Shown: positions 7,536 to 16,600 of the stretch, one piece after another
Position numbering within the stretch: position 1 is the first letter of the stretch
Layout: every line of letters begins with the position of its first letter
NCBI RefSeq assembly: GCF_003351025.1
Contig: NZ_QPCG01000004.1
Span: 310,001 to 374,000 of the forward strand
Length of the DNA: 64,000 nucleotides
Direction: 5' to 3'
Source of the DNA: Mucilaginibacter endophyticus
GTDB taxonomy: Bacteria > Bacteroidota > Bacteroidia > Sphingobacteriales > Sphingobacteriaceae
Translations under genes and position numbers: made by a program
Notes under the pieces: generated by a model
The model's database searches: none
What the model was told of the DNA's origin: nothing
Seen by the model: only the letters and a program-made list of their open reading frames with translations

Positions 7536-8392
7536 AAGAGGAATGTAAAAAGGCAATTAAAAATCGCAAGCTAAAGGAAAAAATACAATTTGTAAAAAGC
7601 TATTCAATTGTCAACCATAACGAATCTGCATTCAGTCCATCATATTTTAACTCTGATACATTAATTGTCTTAAATGCTCTTTTGCCATCGAAATTTATTG
7701 AGTTGGGTAGTTGTGCTATCGAGTTTTACGAGGTCAGCAACATGATTGCGTTAAATCATGATCAGATTGTGCATTTAATTGAACGGAGCAAAGAATATAT
7801 GCTAGAAGAAGTGATACTACATTACTATAATGAGAAAAGTGAGACAGCATTTGTTATTATTGGCACAAGTTCGCTTCACTTGAAAAAAGAGGCTTATAAC
7901 CAACTATTAACTATTCTAAAGGATTTTTTAAGCGTGTATCTGGAGTTTTTACCAAGGTTTAAAAACTTTATGGGTATCGGCAACCTTGAGTTACATCAAT
8001 CAAGGGAACGTTATAAAATGATGACAATAACATCTGCAGAATGGGATTTCTTAATTCATTACGCTGCCCAAAATGATCTTGATAACTCAAATAACAATCC
8101 ATTCTATTTTAGCTCAAATCCTAATTATCTAATTGCTATTAACTCTGAGAATCCCATTATCGTATTTACATTATCGCCGTTGTTTGAGCATGATAGGGTA
8201 ACCTTACTATGGCATTTACCACATAAACACGACCGAAAATTTATAGAAGACAATAAAGTATGGACTGCACAGAGAACGCTTAGCTGGGTTTTGCAATTGC
8301 TTGAAAGCATCAAAAGGGCAAGAAAAGTAGAAAAAGAACAATCAAAAGCAAGAGGATCACTCTTTTCCAGAATAAGAAACCGTTTGAGGTAA
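7526..8392 (+). CDS. C-terminal part of the HNH protein, -1 frame
   Basis: An open frame of 288 codons beginning inside the A8-G tract with AKIEEECKKAIKNRK and ending at 8392. An independent start would have to be the TTG at 7682, which would discard about 50 well-formed upstream codons, so reading it as the second half of the HNH gene is preferred. The middle (LNHDQIVHLIERSKEYMLEE, later FLIHYAAQNDL) is predicted alpha/beta without membrane segments; the C-terminus is strongly basic (RKVEKEQSKARGSLFSRIRN), as expected for nucleic-acid binding. I do not recognise the domain. It may be the specificity or effector part of an HNH defence protein. Confidence 0.6.
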   Translation, partial: AKIEEECKKAIKNRKLKEKIQFVKSYSIVNHNESAFSPSYFNSDTLIVLNALLPSKFIELGSCAIEFYEVSNMIALNHDQIVHLIERSKEYMLEEVILHYYNEKSETAFVIIGTSSLHLKKEAYNQLLTILKDFLSVYLEFLPRFKNFMGIGNLELHQSRERYKMMTITSAEWDFLIHYAAQNDLDNSNNNPFYFSSNPNYLIAINSENPIIVFTLSPLFEHDRVTLLWHLPHKHDRKFIEDNKVWTAQRTLSWVLQLLESIKRARKVEKEQSKARGSLFSRIRNRLR

Positions 8393-8579
8393 AATATACA
8401 GACTTTTAGATTAACAGTAGTTTATTAGTAAGTTAAACTTTTTAAATCCGATGAAGAGGAATTCTGTAATTTTCCACTCAACGGCTTCTAAAATCGCCCT
8501 ACTGCTGTAAAGCGCTTTTTACAAAAAAGTGGCACGGTATTACCAACATAACTAACCCTTGACTAGCTCACTCGTGCGC

Positions 8580-8828
8580 CTATTTTAAACCTTTTTCTTT
8601 TACCAGCTTTTCTACTTCCTTATTTCTCAGTTTATTCTTAGCTGCTATTGGTAAATAGATAAGCGGAAGAAAAGTCAGGAAACCAAAACCATTTCTAACA
8701 GTACTGTAAACGGCAACCCCAATTAAAAAACCGATGATTGTCGCATCTAAAATATTGCCCGATTTAATTTTTTTTGCCTCTTGTAATAATTCTTCGTTTG
8801 TTAGTTGTGATAAGTCTTTTTGTTCCAT
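8580..8828 (-). CDS. Small two-helix membrane protein
   Basis: An 82-residue protein with an acidic, helical N-terminus (MEQKDLSQLTNEELLQEAKK), two hydrophobic segments at about 29-42 and 48-63 separated by a short turn, and a basic tail (NKLRNKEVEKLVKEKGLK). It is likely an inner-membrane hairpin protein with both ends in the cytoplasm. No known function. It stands alone between the HNH locus and an alpha/beta hydrolase gene. Confidence 0.65.
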   Translation of the reverse strand: MEQKDLSQLTNEELLQEAKKIKSGNILDATIIGFLIGVAVYSTVRNGFGFLTFLPLIYLPIAAKNKLRNKEVEKLVKEKGLK

Positions 8829-9016
8829 TGATGTGATATCTTTTGACGGTTAAGCTATGGGTAGTATTGCTTGCAGGCTACTTTCCATGCCACAAGTTTA
8901 CGAAATAATAAATCTCCGATAGACAATTAGTCAAAACCATCAACAAGCAAAATGGCCAGCGTTAACACCGGCCATAGGCAAAGCTATTTTCAAGATAATT
9001 TCCGATACAATTGTGT

Positions 9017-9895
9017 TTACTTCAAAAAGCCATTCAAATATCCCAGTATGGTGCTCGTCTGCATCATCAGGCTCACGTGCCCTTGCGCCGGAACAATAGC
9101 CAAATGCGATTTTGGCATCGGCCCCATATCGGCAATAACACCGCCGCCCAATAGTTTATATGTTTTTGCCAGCTCAACTTTATCAAGCCCGTCATTGTCG
9201 CCGGCTATGATCAAAACAGGGGCCGTAATTTTAGCAATATTGTCATCACCAAAATCAAACGGTTCCGCGGCGAAAGCGATCATCTGTTCTATGAACTTTG
9301 TCCATTTAGTTTTGTCGGGGGCCACTTGATCATACGCGGCTTTCATCGGGGTGTTTGTAAAAAATTCCGGCTTCCACGATTTAAAAGCGGCGGTTACTTC
9401 AGGTAGCCAGCCATTGCTTTTATAGGTAGACGAAATGATCACTAATTTTTTTACGCGTTTAGGGCTTTGGATAGCAAACTTATAGGCGATAGAACCGCCC
9501 ATGCTATAACCTACAACATCGGCGCTGTCAATTTTCAAATGATCCATTACACCTTCCACGTCACTGGCCATAGCAGTATGTGATAATTTTCGCTCTGAAA
9601 ATTGCGTATGCCCGTGCCCCTGCATTTCAATGGCAATTACTTTCCTCGTTTTAGAAAGCTCGGGGATTAACTGGCCCCAGTTATCGGCAATAGTCATAAA
9701 AGCACCATGCAATAAAACTATAGGCCTACCTGTACCATAAACTTCATAATAAACTTTAATGCCATTAACCGGTGCATAGCCGCTTTCAGCAGGTTTGCTT
9801 TGTTGCCCTTTTGACCGAAGTACAGTGGTAAAAAGAAGCACAGCAATTATTGATGCAGACCGAAGGATATTAGATCCTTTAAGTATTCTTTTCAT
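9017..9895 (-). CDS. Secreted alpha/beta hydrolase
   Basis: A 292-residue protein with an N-terminal signal-like segment (ILRSASIIAVLLFTTVLRSK) and an alpha/beta-hydrolase core: the oxyanion strand PIVLLHGAF, the nucleophile elbow VVGYSMGGS with Ser in GxSxG, an Asp in VLIIAGDNDG and a late His in PAQGHVSLM. It therefore has a full Ser-Asp-His triad and is probably periplasmic. The substrate is unknown; the closest general group is the soluble ester and lactone hydrolases. Monocistronic. Confidence 0.85.
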   Translation of the reverse strand: MKRILKGSNILRSASIIAVLLFTTVLRSKGQQSKPAESGYAPVNGIKVYYEVYGTGRPIVLLHGAFMTIADNWGQLIPELSKTRKVIAIEMQGHGHTQFSERKLSHTAMASDVEGVMDHLKIDSADVVGYSMGGSIAYKFAIQSPKRVKKLVIISSTYKSNGWLPEVTAAFKSWKPEFFTNTPMKAAYDQVAPDKTKWTKFIEQMIAFAAEPFDFGDDNIAKITAPVLIIAGDNDGLDKVELAKTYKLLGGGVIADMGPMPKSHLAIVPAQGHVSLMMQTSTILGYLNGFLK

Positions 9896-9950
9896 AAGAT
9901 GTTTTTTAATTGTTTCGATTTGATTGACAATACAAAGATCAATGACATTT

Positions 9951-9965
9951 CAGGATTTTGTCCTG
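9951..9965. promoter_or_regulatory. Short palindrome upstream of hydrolase gene
   Basis: CAGGA-TTTTG-TCCTG, a 5-bp inverted repeat about 55 bp before the hydrolase start. It is the only symmetric element in the 292-bp gap between this gene and the divergent lipoprotein gene; the rest of the gap shows no gene. It could be an operator, but the match is short. Confidence 0.3.
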
Positions 9966-10187
9966 TGTAAAAACGACAAGTTAAGGGGGAAATCGCGACA
10001 AGATGTTGACGTTCTCTTTCTCTGCCGACATCGTTTATCAACAAATAACTCCCCCCTATTTAATATTACAAGATAAAAAACAATCAGTAAATAAATTCCC
10101 CCTTATAGTTAATAACTGTGGCCTTTAGTTTGAACAACAACAAACAGAATCAATTAAAATGCTTTTATTTGCGTTTTAATTAAATTC

Positions 10188-10928
10188 ATGAAAAACCTTA
10201 ACCTTATCTATGCCTTTTTACTTTTTTCGGCATTTGTATCATGTAAAAAAGACAGTAACCAGGAAACTACTCCAAGCAAGCCCGCTCTTCCAGCAACAAC
10301 AGCTATCAGAGATTCGGTTTCTTATATTATTGACGGTAAAACATATTCGGCCGGTGGTGTAAACATTAATTCATCTTCGGCCGGTGCGCAGGATGCAAAC
10401 CGGAAGCTTATTTATCCCGATAACACCAATAAATACGCGTATTCACTTGTTGGCGCTCCGGATTCTGTAATGTATTATCAGAAAAATTTAATAGCTACCA
10501 GCGGCGCACATATACAAGTATTCTTTTTAAAAAAATATATCAGGCAAAAAGCGGGCTCTACCTGGATGCCAGGGCTAAGTGATGTGCTTAAATTATTCAC
10601 TACCGGCAAACACCCCTTAGCAGAAGACTTTGAATGGAAAAATTCACAAAATGGTATCGCTATCAGTGTATCAGCCAATAATGAAGACTATTTATCTTAT
10701 AATGCTTATAATGGACTAAATACTGTTGAGCTTCCAACAGGGTTCCAAAAAAGCTCTACATTCGAAATCACAAGCTTTACCAAATCAGCATTTGAAGATG
10801 GCGGTCATTACAACCTGGAGGCAAAATTTACCGCACTTGTATTTGATGCTGCCGGTCATCGGAAAAAATTGGACAATGGTTATCTACGCCTTCATTTTGA
10901 TCTTTCATACAGCACACGGGCTAATTGA
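10188..10928 (+). CDS. Lipoprotein of unknown function
   Basis: A 246-residue protein with a type II signal peptide: hydrophobic core IYAFLLFSAFVSC with the lipidated Cys at 19, then a charged, Ser/Thr/Pro-rich linker (KKDSNQETTPSKPALP). The remainder is beta-rich and soluble (for example SVSYIIDGKTYSAGGVNI). It should be anchored in the outer or inner membrane facing the periplasm. It belongs to the large group of uncharacterised Bacteroidota lipoproteins; no catalytic motif is visible. Confidence 0.75.
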   Translation: MKNLNLIYAFLLFSAFVSCKKDSNQETTPSKPALPATTAIRDSVSYIIDGKTYSAGGVNINSSSAGAQDANRKLIYPDNTNKYAYSLVGAPDSVMYYQKNLIATSGAHIQVFFLKKYIRQKAGSTWMPGLSDVLKLFTTGKHPLAEDFEWKNSQNGIAISVSANNEDYLSYNAYNGLNTVELPTGFQKSSTFEITSFTKSAFEDGGHYNLEAKFTALVFDAAGHRKKLDNGYLRLHFDLSYSTRAN

Positions 10929-10970
10929 TAGAAATTAAATCACGCATTCAACAATCTCATAAAGACGATA

Positions 10971-11004
10971 AAAAAGCCGCTCTGAAAATGCAGAGCGGCT
11001 TTTT
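10971..11004. terminator. Bidirectional terminator between convergent genes
   Basis: A perfect 14-bp stem (AAAAAGCCGCTCTG and its complement) with loop AAAATG, flanked by A and T runs. It serves the lipoprotein gene on the plus strand and the family 8 glycosyltransferase on the minus strand. Confidence 0.85.
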
Positions 11005-11041
11005 GACGTTTATAGACTGATAAAAGAAGCACTCAACCCTC

Positions 11042-11938
11042 TTACTTTGAGGTTGGGGTTTTGAGTTTATACTTGATCAATCTTCCGTATGAGCGCCGGA
11101 TATTCCATGCCCTTACCAGGTCGCCATACGTTGTTCTTCTGTATTTAGAAGCCCAAAATCTCGTTAAATACTTTTCCCATTCTGCATAGCCCTGATGTAA
11201 GGCAAAAGCAAATAAATCCCAAGGCTTGGGCGAACCTACAAAATGAAATATCATCCGCTCGGCTAAATCCGGCCTTTCAAAATTTGCATACCAGGCACAA
11301 TTAAACCTGCGGGGAAGGGTTTTAAATTTATTGCTGAATAAGGCGTTTAAAATGGTCTGATCTACCGCAAGAAGCTCTGAGGAGAATTTATCTCCCACAT
11401 CCAAACAAGCCTGTTTTATATTATCACGCCTCCAAACATCAAGGTTCATCAACAATACACCCGAATTGAAATATGGTGACTCGGGCGATAAATTGAATTC
11501 TCTGATCAGGAACTTATGCTCTATCGCGTATTCAACAGTGCCGGTTGCCACAGCCGCTATAGCTGCATCCCCTATATCAAAGTCCTCCAAATCGGTAACA
11601 TCTAAATCAACTACCAGGTCGGCATCAAGGTATAATACCGTCTTTTCCGTGGTTAAAATTTCGGGGAGCAGTAACCTGCCGTAAGGTGTCCAGTCGCCAT
11701 GTAATGACCGGAGTTGTCCGAAATGTTTTACCGGATCAAAATCTATAAAATGCCAGCTTCCGGAATAGTTGGCGTCTTCTAATAAATGACTGATATTTGA
11801 TTTATCAACATCGCTCAAATCGGCACACAAAAACCAGATATTTAAGGATTTTGCGCGGAAACAATTTTGAGCGAGGGAGTTCAAAGTTACACCCAAACCA
11901 ATGAGTGCAAGCTTGTTAACACAAAAGGCTACATTCAT
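11042..11938 (-). CDS. Family 8 glycosyltransferase
   Basis: A 298-residue GT-A fold enzyme of the GT8 family. It shows the N-terminal nucleotide-sugar binding strand (MNVAFCVNKLALIGLGVTLN), the metal-binding DxD motif in VLYLDADLVV (D105 and D107), and the family's late FHFVGSPKPWD motif (HxGxxKPW-like). These retaining enzymes use UDP-glucose or UDP-galactose and in bacteria usually extend lipopolysaccharide cores or capsules. No other sugar genes lie beside it, so the acceptor is unknown. Confidence 0.88.
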   Translation of the reverse strand: MNVAFCVNKLALIGLGVTLNSLAQNCFRAKSLNIWFLCADLSDVDKSNISHLLEDANYSGSWHFIDFDPVKHFGQLRSLHGDWTPYGRLLLPEILTTEKTVLYLDADLVVDLDVTDLEDFDIGDAAIAAVATGTVEYAIEHKFLIREFNLSPESPYFNSGVLLMNLDVWRRDNIKQACLDVGDKFSSELLAVDQTILNALFSNKFKTLPRRFNCAWYANFERPDLAERMIFHFVGSPKPWDLFAFALHQGYAEWEKYLTRFWASKYRRTTYGDLVRAWNIRRSYGRLIKYKLKTPTSK

Positions 11939-12119
11939 AAAGCAAAGCTACCGCTTTACGAATACAACGTATAGTTGTTGGAAAAATCGTAGCATATTAC
12001 CCGCAATTGAACGGTTTTTCACAGATAATCCATGAAAAAACCATGAACCATTACTCAGTTTTTTTGATGTGCTGCTTATAAACTGACACTGGGTAAATGG
12101 AGCCATGTATATTAATTGT

Positions 12120-12127
12120 TAATTTTG
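12120..12127 (+). promoter_or_regulatory. Possible -7 element (TAnnTTTG) before map
   Basis: TAATTTTG matches the Bacteroidota primary sigma-factor -7 consensus and lies 20 bp before the start codon. A clear -33 TTTG at the usual distance is not seen. Confidence 0.35.
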
Positions 12128-12147
12128 CAGCAGATAAAAATTAAAAG

Positions 12148-12912
12148 ATGTCGATAAGTACCGAAGACGAAAGAAACGGCATGCAGCAGGCAAGTGACGC
12201 CGTAGCCATTACGCTCAAGAAAATGCGTGATTACGCTAAACCGGGTATATCTACCAAAGAGCTTGATGAATATGGCGGCGAATTACTCACGCAACTGGGC
12301 GCAAAGTCGGCCCCTTTGCTTACCTATGAGTTTCCCGGCTATACTTGCATAAGCGTTAATGATGAGGTTGCGCATGGTGTACCCTCGGCAGATCAAATTC
12401 TTAAAGAAGGTGACCTGGTGAATATCGATGTATCGGCGGAGCTGAATGGTTACTGGGCCGATAACGGCGGCTCTTTCATTCTTGGAGAGGATATCCACGG
12501 CCACGGCAAACTGGTAGAGGCATCTAAGGAGATCTTAAAAAAAGCCATCAGCAATATTAAAGGCGGCGTCAGGATCTCAGAAATCGGCAAGTTGATTGAA
12601 ACTGAAGCTAAAAAGGCCGGTTACACCGTGATAAAAAACCTGACAGGTCATGGTGTTGGCCGCAGCCTGCATGAAGAACCACACGAGATTGCCAACTTTT
12701 GCGACAGGTATAATACCACACGTTTTAAAAAAAATTCGGTAGTGGCGATAGAGACATTCATTTCAACAAAATCAACCATTGCCGATACGCAAGCTGATGG
12801 CTGGACACTAAAAGGTAATAAAGGTGGCTTTGTTGCACAGCATGAGCATACCATTATGGTAACTGGTGGCGCACCGGTGATATTTACTTCACAGAATGGC
12901 ATTTGGGATTAA
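12148..12912 (+). CDS. map: Type I methionine aminopeptidase
   Basis: A 254-residue enzyme that removes the initiator Met from nascent proteins. All active-site residues can be placed: H76 (VAHGV), metal ligands D94 (VNIDVS), D105 (YWADNGG), H168 (TGHGVG), E202 (AIETF) and E233 (QHEHTI). The length matches the type Ia class without a zinc-finger extension. The gene is not next to secY or infA, where the housekeeping copy usually sits, so this is likely an additional copy. It ends in a strong terminator. Confidence 0.93.
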   Translation: MSISTEDERNGMQQASDAVAITLKKMRDYAKPGISTKELDEYGGELLTQLGAKSAPLLTYEFPGYTCISVNDEVAHGVPSADQILKEGDLVNIDVSAELNGYWADNGGSFILGEDIHGHGKLVEASKEILKKAISNIKGGVRISEIGKLIETEAKKAGYTVIKNLTGHGVGRSLHEEPHEIANFCDRYNTTRFKKNSVVAIETFISTKSTIADTQADGWTLKGNKGGFVAQHEHTIMVTGGAPVIFTSQNGIWD

Positions 12913-12975
12913 TTCTGTCAAGTACGCACGCTGAAGTAATCAAACAGAACGACGAGGTTTCTGAAAATCATATGC

Positions 12976-13010
12976 AAGCCTTTGGATGTTTATCCAAAGG
13001 CTTTATTTTT
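12976..13010 (+). terminator. Rho-independent terminator after map
   Basis: A 12-bp perfect stem (AAGCCTTTGGAT and complement) with a short loop followed by TATTTTT. The next gene starts only 5 bases later with GTG. Confidence 0.82.
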
Positions 13011-13015
13011 AATGA

Positions 13016-13501
13016 GTGAAAAATCTTATCCTAATTATTTTCTCATTAGCTTGTTCTCTGCTGATATTGGGTTGCCAGTCTGACCCATATGCTGGCGACA
13101 TGACCACAGAACAACCTAGAAGGGAAGATATTATAGGTATTTATCGGTTTAAAGAGCAAACTATTTCTGAAGCCCCGATTGACAAACGTGGGCTGAAGGC
13201 AACAATCACCTTAAAATCAGATGGTACATACCTAGCCATTGATATACCAAATGTTTTTGGTGGGCCCGACGCCGAAAATCATAAATACATTTCTGCCAAA
13301 GGAAACTGGAAAATTGAAACAATTGGCTCCATTGATACCGGATGGGGACATCCAAAACCAAACTGGGGAATTACGTTAACAGCTATTGATGAAAGTTTAA
13401 CAAATATTGGTTTTACAGGTAATGAAACACCTTACGGATTGATAGTTACTTTTGATGATCCTGATTTAGCCATGGTCATGCTTTTTAAAAAAATACGCTA
13501 A
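13016..13501 (+). CDS. Lipoprotein of unknown function
   Basis: A 161-residue protein starting at GTG, with a signal peptide IIFSLACSLLILGC and lipidated Cys at 20. The body (EDIIGIYRFKEQTISEAPID, later ATITLKSDGTYLAIDIP) resembles small beta-barrel lipoproteins whose repeated pattern is 'growth of a detection signal in a lipocalin-like strand', but no firm family is recognised. It follows the map terminator closely and probably has its own promoter within or beside that hairpin. Confidence 0.65.
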   Translation: MKNLILIIFSLACSLLILGCQSDPYAGDMTTEQPRREDIIGIYRFKEQTISEAPIDKRGLKATITLKSDGTYLAIDIPNVFGGPDAENHKYISAKGNWKIETIGSIDTGWGHPKPNWGITLTAIDESLTNIGFTGNETPYGLIVTFDDPDLAMVMLFKKIR

Positions 13502-13637
13502 ATATCCGGATTATCATTGTCCCAAACAAGCGTTACTCTATTCTACTTTAGTTTATCATCCATTTTAATTAATTCGTTAACATTTTATCTATTAGTATTT
13601 TACTAATTTGGAGTGATGATTTATTGAGTTAACCAGT

Positions 13638-16600
13638 TTGAAACCGTATACATTCCATATTTCCCTTTATGATGCCGCGTTTTTTGGGATGCTATTTATC
13701 GGCCTCACTTTTATCCTGCTTTTATGGTTCGCCGGGAAAACCAGCCGGTCTGCAAATCGCTTTCTGGCTACGGCATTGGCTGCCGCCGTTTTGTGGATAG
13801 CACGGATACTTGCAATTGACATTCAACTGTCGGCCTATACCCCTTCCTGGAGCCGGCTGCCGCTGCAATTTTCATTGGCCATAGGCCCGCTCCTGTTTTT
13901 TTATGTACTCAAAGTAACCCGGCCCGAATATAAATTCAGACGTAAGGATCTGCTGCATTTTAGTCCGTTGCTCCTTGAGGTAAGTGCCCATATCTCTGCA
14001 ACTATTGAAAGCATAAAAACAGGTGCTCCTACTTATGATACACCGATATTTCAGTGGGTAAATCCAGCATTGCAGGCATTGGCATTTATCTCGGTGATTG
14101 TCTATTTATACCTGTGCCGAACGCTAATCGAAAATTTCTATCAGCGGCAAAAATTTAACGGAGGCGACCGGTACCGGCACGAATTACAGTGGATAAATAA
14201 TCTACTATTGGCTTTCGGCCTGTTATGGATCCTGTGGATCCCCTTCATGGCGGCTGATTATTTCTATTACAATCACCAATTAGGCGCCCAGGCTTACTAT
14301 CCCCTGTACCTGCTTTTAATGTTAATGATCGTCTGGATGGCCGCAAGGGCTTTTTTAAGACCCGAGATTACAGCCCTGCCAATTACTGCACCGGTTTTAA
14401 AGCCATCATTACCGGAGGATCTGAGGCAAAAAGGGATCTGGCTAAAAAGAGCGATTAAAGAAACCCAATACTACCAGGATCCGGCGCTAAGCTTGAGTTC
14501 TCTTGCCGAAAAACTTGGCTTAACAACCCATGAATTATCTCGGATCTTCAATACTGTACTTAAAAAAAGCTTCAATGATTTTATCAATGAATATCGGGTA
14601 CAATCGGCCATCCGTAAAATGCAGGATGCCGCTTATGATCATATCACCTTGTTGGGAATCGCCTATGAATCCGGGTTTAATTCACAAAGTTCATTTAACC
14701 GTATTTTTAAGCAAATAACAGGTAAAAGCCCCCAGGAATATAAAAACGGGCTTAAAAAAGAGTTGCCATCTTATAATTTGAGAAGTGAAGCACAAGTTGC
14801 GCCGGTAATTTTAAATCAAGAATCCGCCACTAAATGGGTTCACGACAAATTTAACCGCAACTTTATGTTTAAGAATTATTTTAAAATCGCATGGCGTAAT
14901 TTAACCCGGAATAAAAGCTATGCCGCCATTAACATCACCGGTTTGGCTGTGGGTATTGCCGTTTGTATGGTGATTTTTATCATTATACAATTTCAAACAG
15001 GCTTTGATAATTTTCACTCCAAAAAAGATCGCATTTTTCGTGTATTAACTGAATACCATCACGCCGAAACAGGCAATATTACTTATGGCAAAGACATCCC
15101 CTTTCCCCTGCCGTTAGGATTAAAGACGGCCTTCCCGCAAATAGAACAGGTAGCACCCATTTTTGCCAGCCAAAACGACCAGTTGCTAATCCCCGATGAA
15201 AATGGTACTACCGTAAAAATGTTCAAGGAACAAAGGGGCCTTTTTTATGCCAATCCTTCATTCTTTAAAATTTTCGACTTTCCGCTGCTTGCCGGCTCCT
15301 ATGCTTCATTAAAAGATCCGGACAATGTATTGCTTACTAAAGAGGTTGCTGAAAAGTATTTTGGCGATTGGAAATCCGCGATGGGTAAAACCATTAAACT
15401 GGAAATGGGCGGCTTTATGTTTGAGCACGGCACGGATGTATTAAGAGTTTCGGGGATCCTGGCAAACATCCCGGCAAACTCCGACTTTCAGCTGAAACTC
15501 GTGATTAGCTTCGGCACAGGGTTTACAGGCGACTATTTAGCAAAATCAACCGATTGGAACAGAACGGTAGCCGATTTTGGATGCTACATCTTATTGCCTC
15601 AAAACCTTTCTGCCGGTAATTTTAACCGGCAGCTAAGCGCCTTCTCACAAAAGGTAAAATCTGCCGATAATAAAGACAGTCATAGCATACAGGCATTAAA
15701 CGCGGTACATTATGATACCCAGGTAGGCAATTACAGCAACAAAACCATCAGTCATGAACTACTTAATGTATTGTGGCTTATCGCGGCGTTCATTTTGTTA
15801 ATTGCCTGTGTAAATTTTATAAACCTCTCTACGGCGCAGGCTGTTAACCGGGCAAAAGAGGTTGGCGTAAGGAAAGTTTTGGGGAGTAATAAATCTCAGT
15901 TACAACTCCAGTTCATCGTCGAAACATTTTTGATCGTGGCAAGCGCTGTAATGTTCGCAATTATCATCACTGTACTCGCGTTACCTTACGTAGGTTCGCT
16001 TTTAGAGCTATCGCTTTCGTTCAATATATTCAGTAACCCGGCAATTATTGTATTCCTTTTAATTGTAACAGTTGCGGTAACGGCGTTGGCTGGCTTTTAC
16101 CCTTCCATTGTTTTATCGCGTTTTAACCCCGTTAATGCTTTAAAAAGTAAACTTTCAACAGGCCGGGCAGATGGTATTTCGTTGAGACGAGGATTGGTGG
16201 TATTCCAATTTATTATTGCGCAGGCACTTATTATCGGAACGCTCATCATCGTAAAGCAGATGAATTACTTTATGGATCAGCCTTTAGGCTTCGATAAAGA
16301 GGCCATTATCAATGTTCCTTTCCGGGTAGATAGTGTCCGCCTCAGCAAGATGGAATATTTAAAGAACCAGCTGACATCCATAACTGACGTAAAATCGGTT
16401 AGCTTCAGTTCTAATACACCCATTGAAAATGGCAACGATACCTGGAGCGCTGTCAAATACGATCACGCGCAAAAAGAAACCGACTTTAAAGCCATTACCA
16501 AATTTGCCGACCAGGATTATGTACCTGCTTATAAACTACAATTGATAGCCGGACGAAACCTGAAACCATCCGCTATGACGAGGGAGTTCTTAGTCAACGA

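Noticed and set aside
7682..8392. Independent gene starting at TTG 7682
   Set aside because: The same frame is open upstream to the A8 tract with good codons, so it is better read as the second half of the HNH gene.
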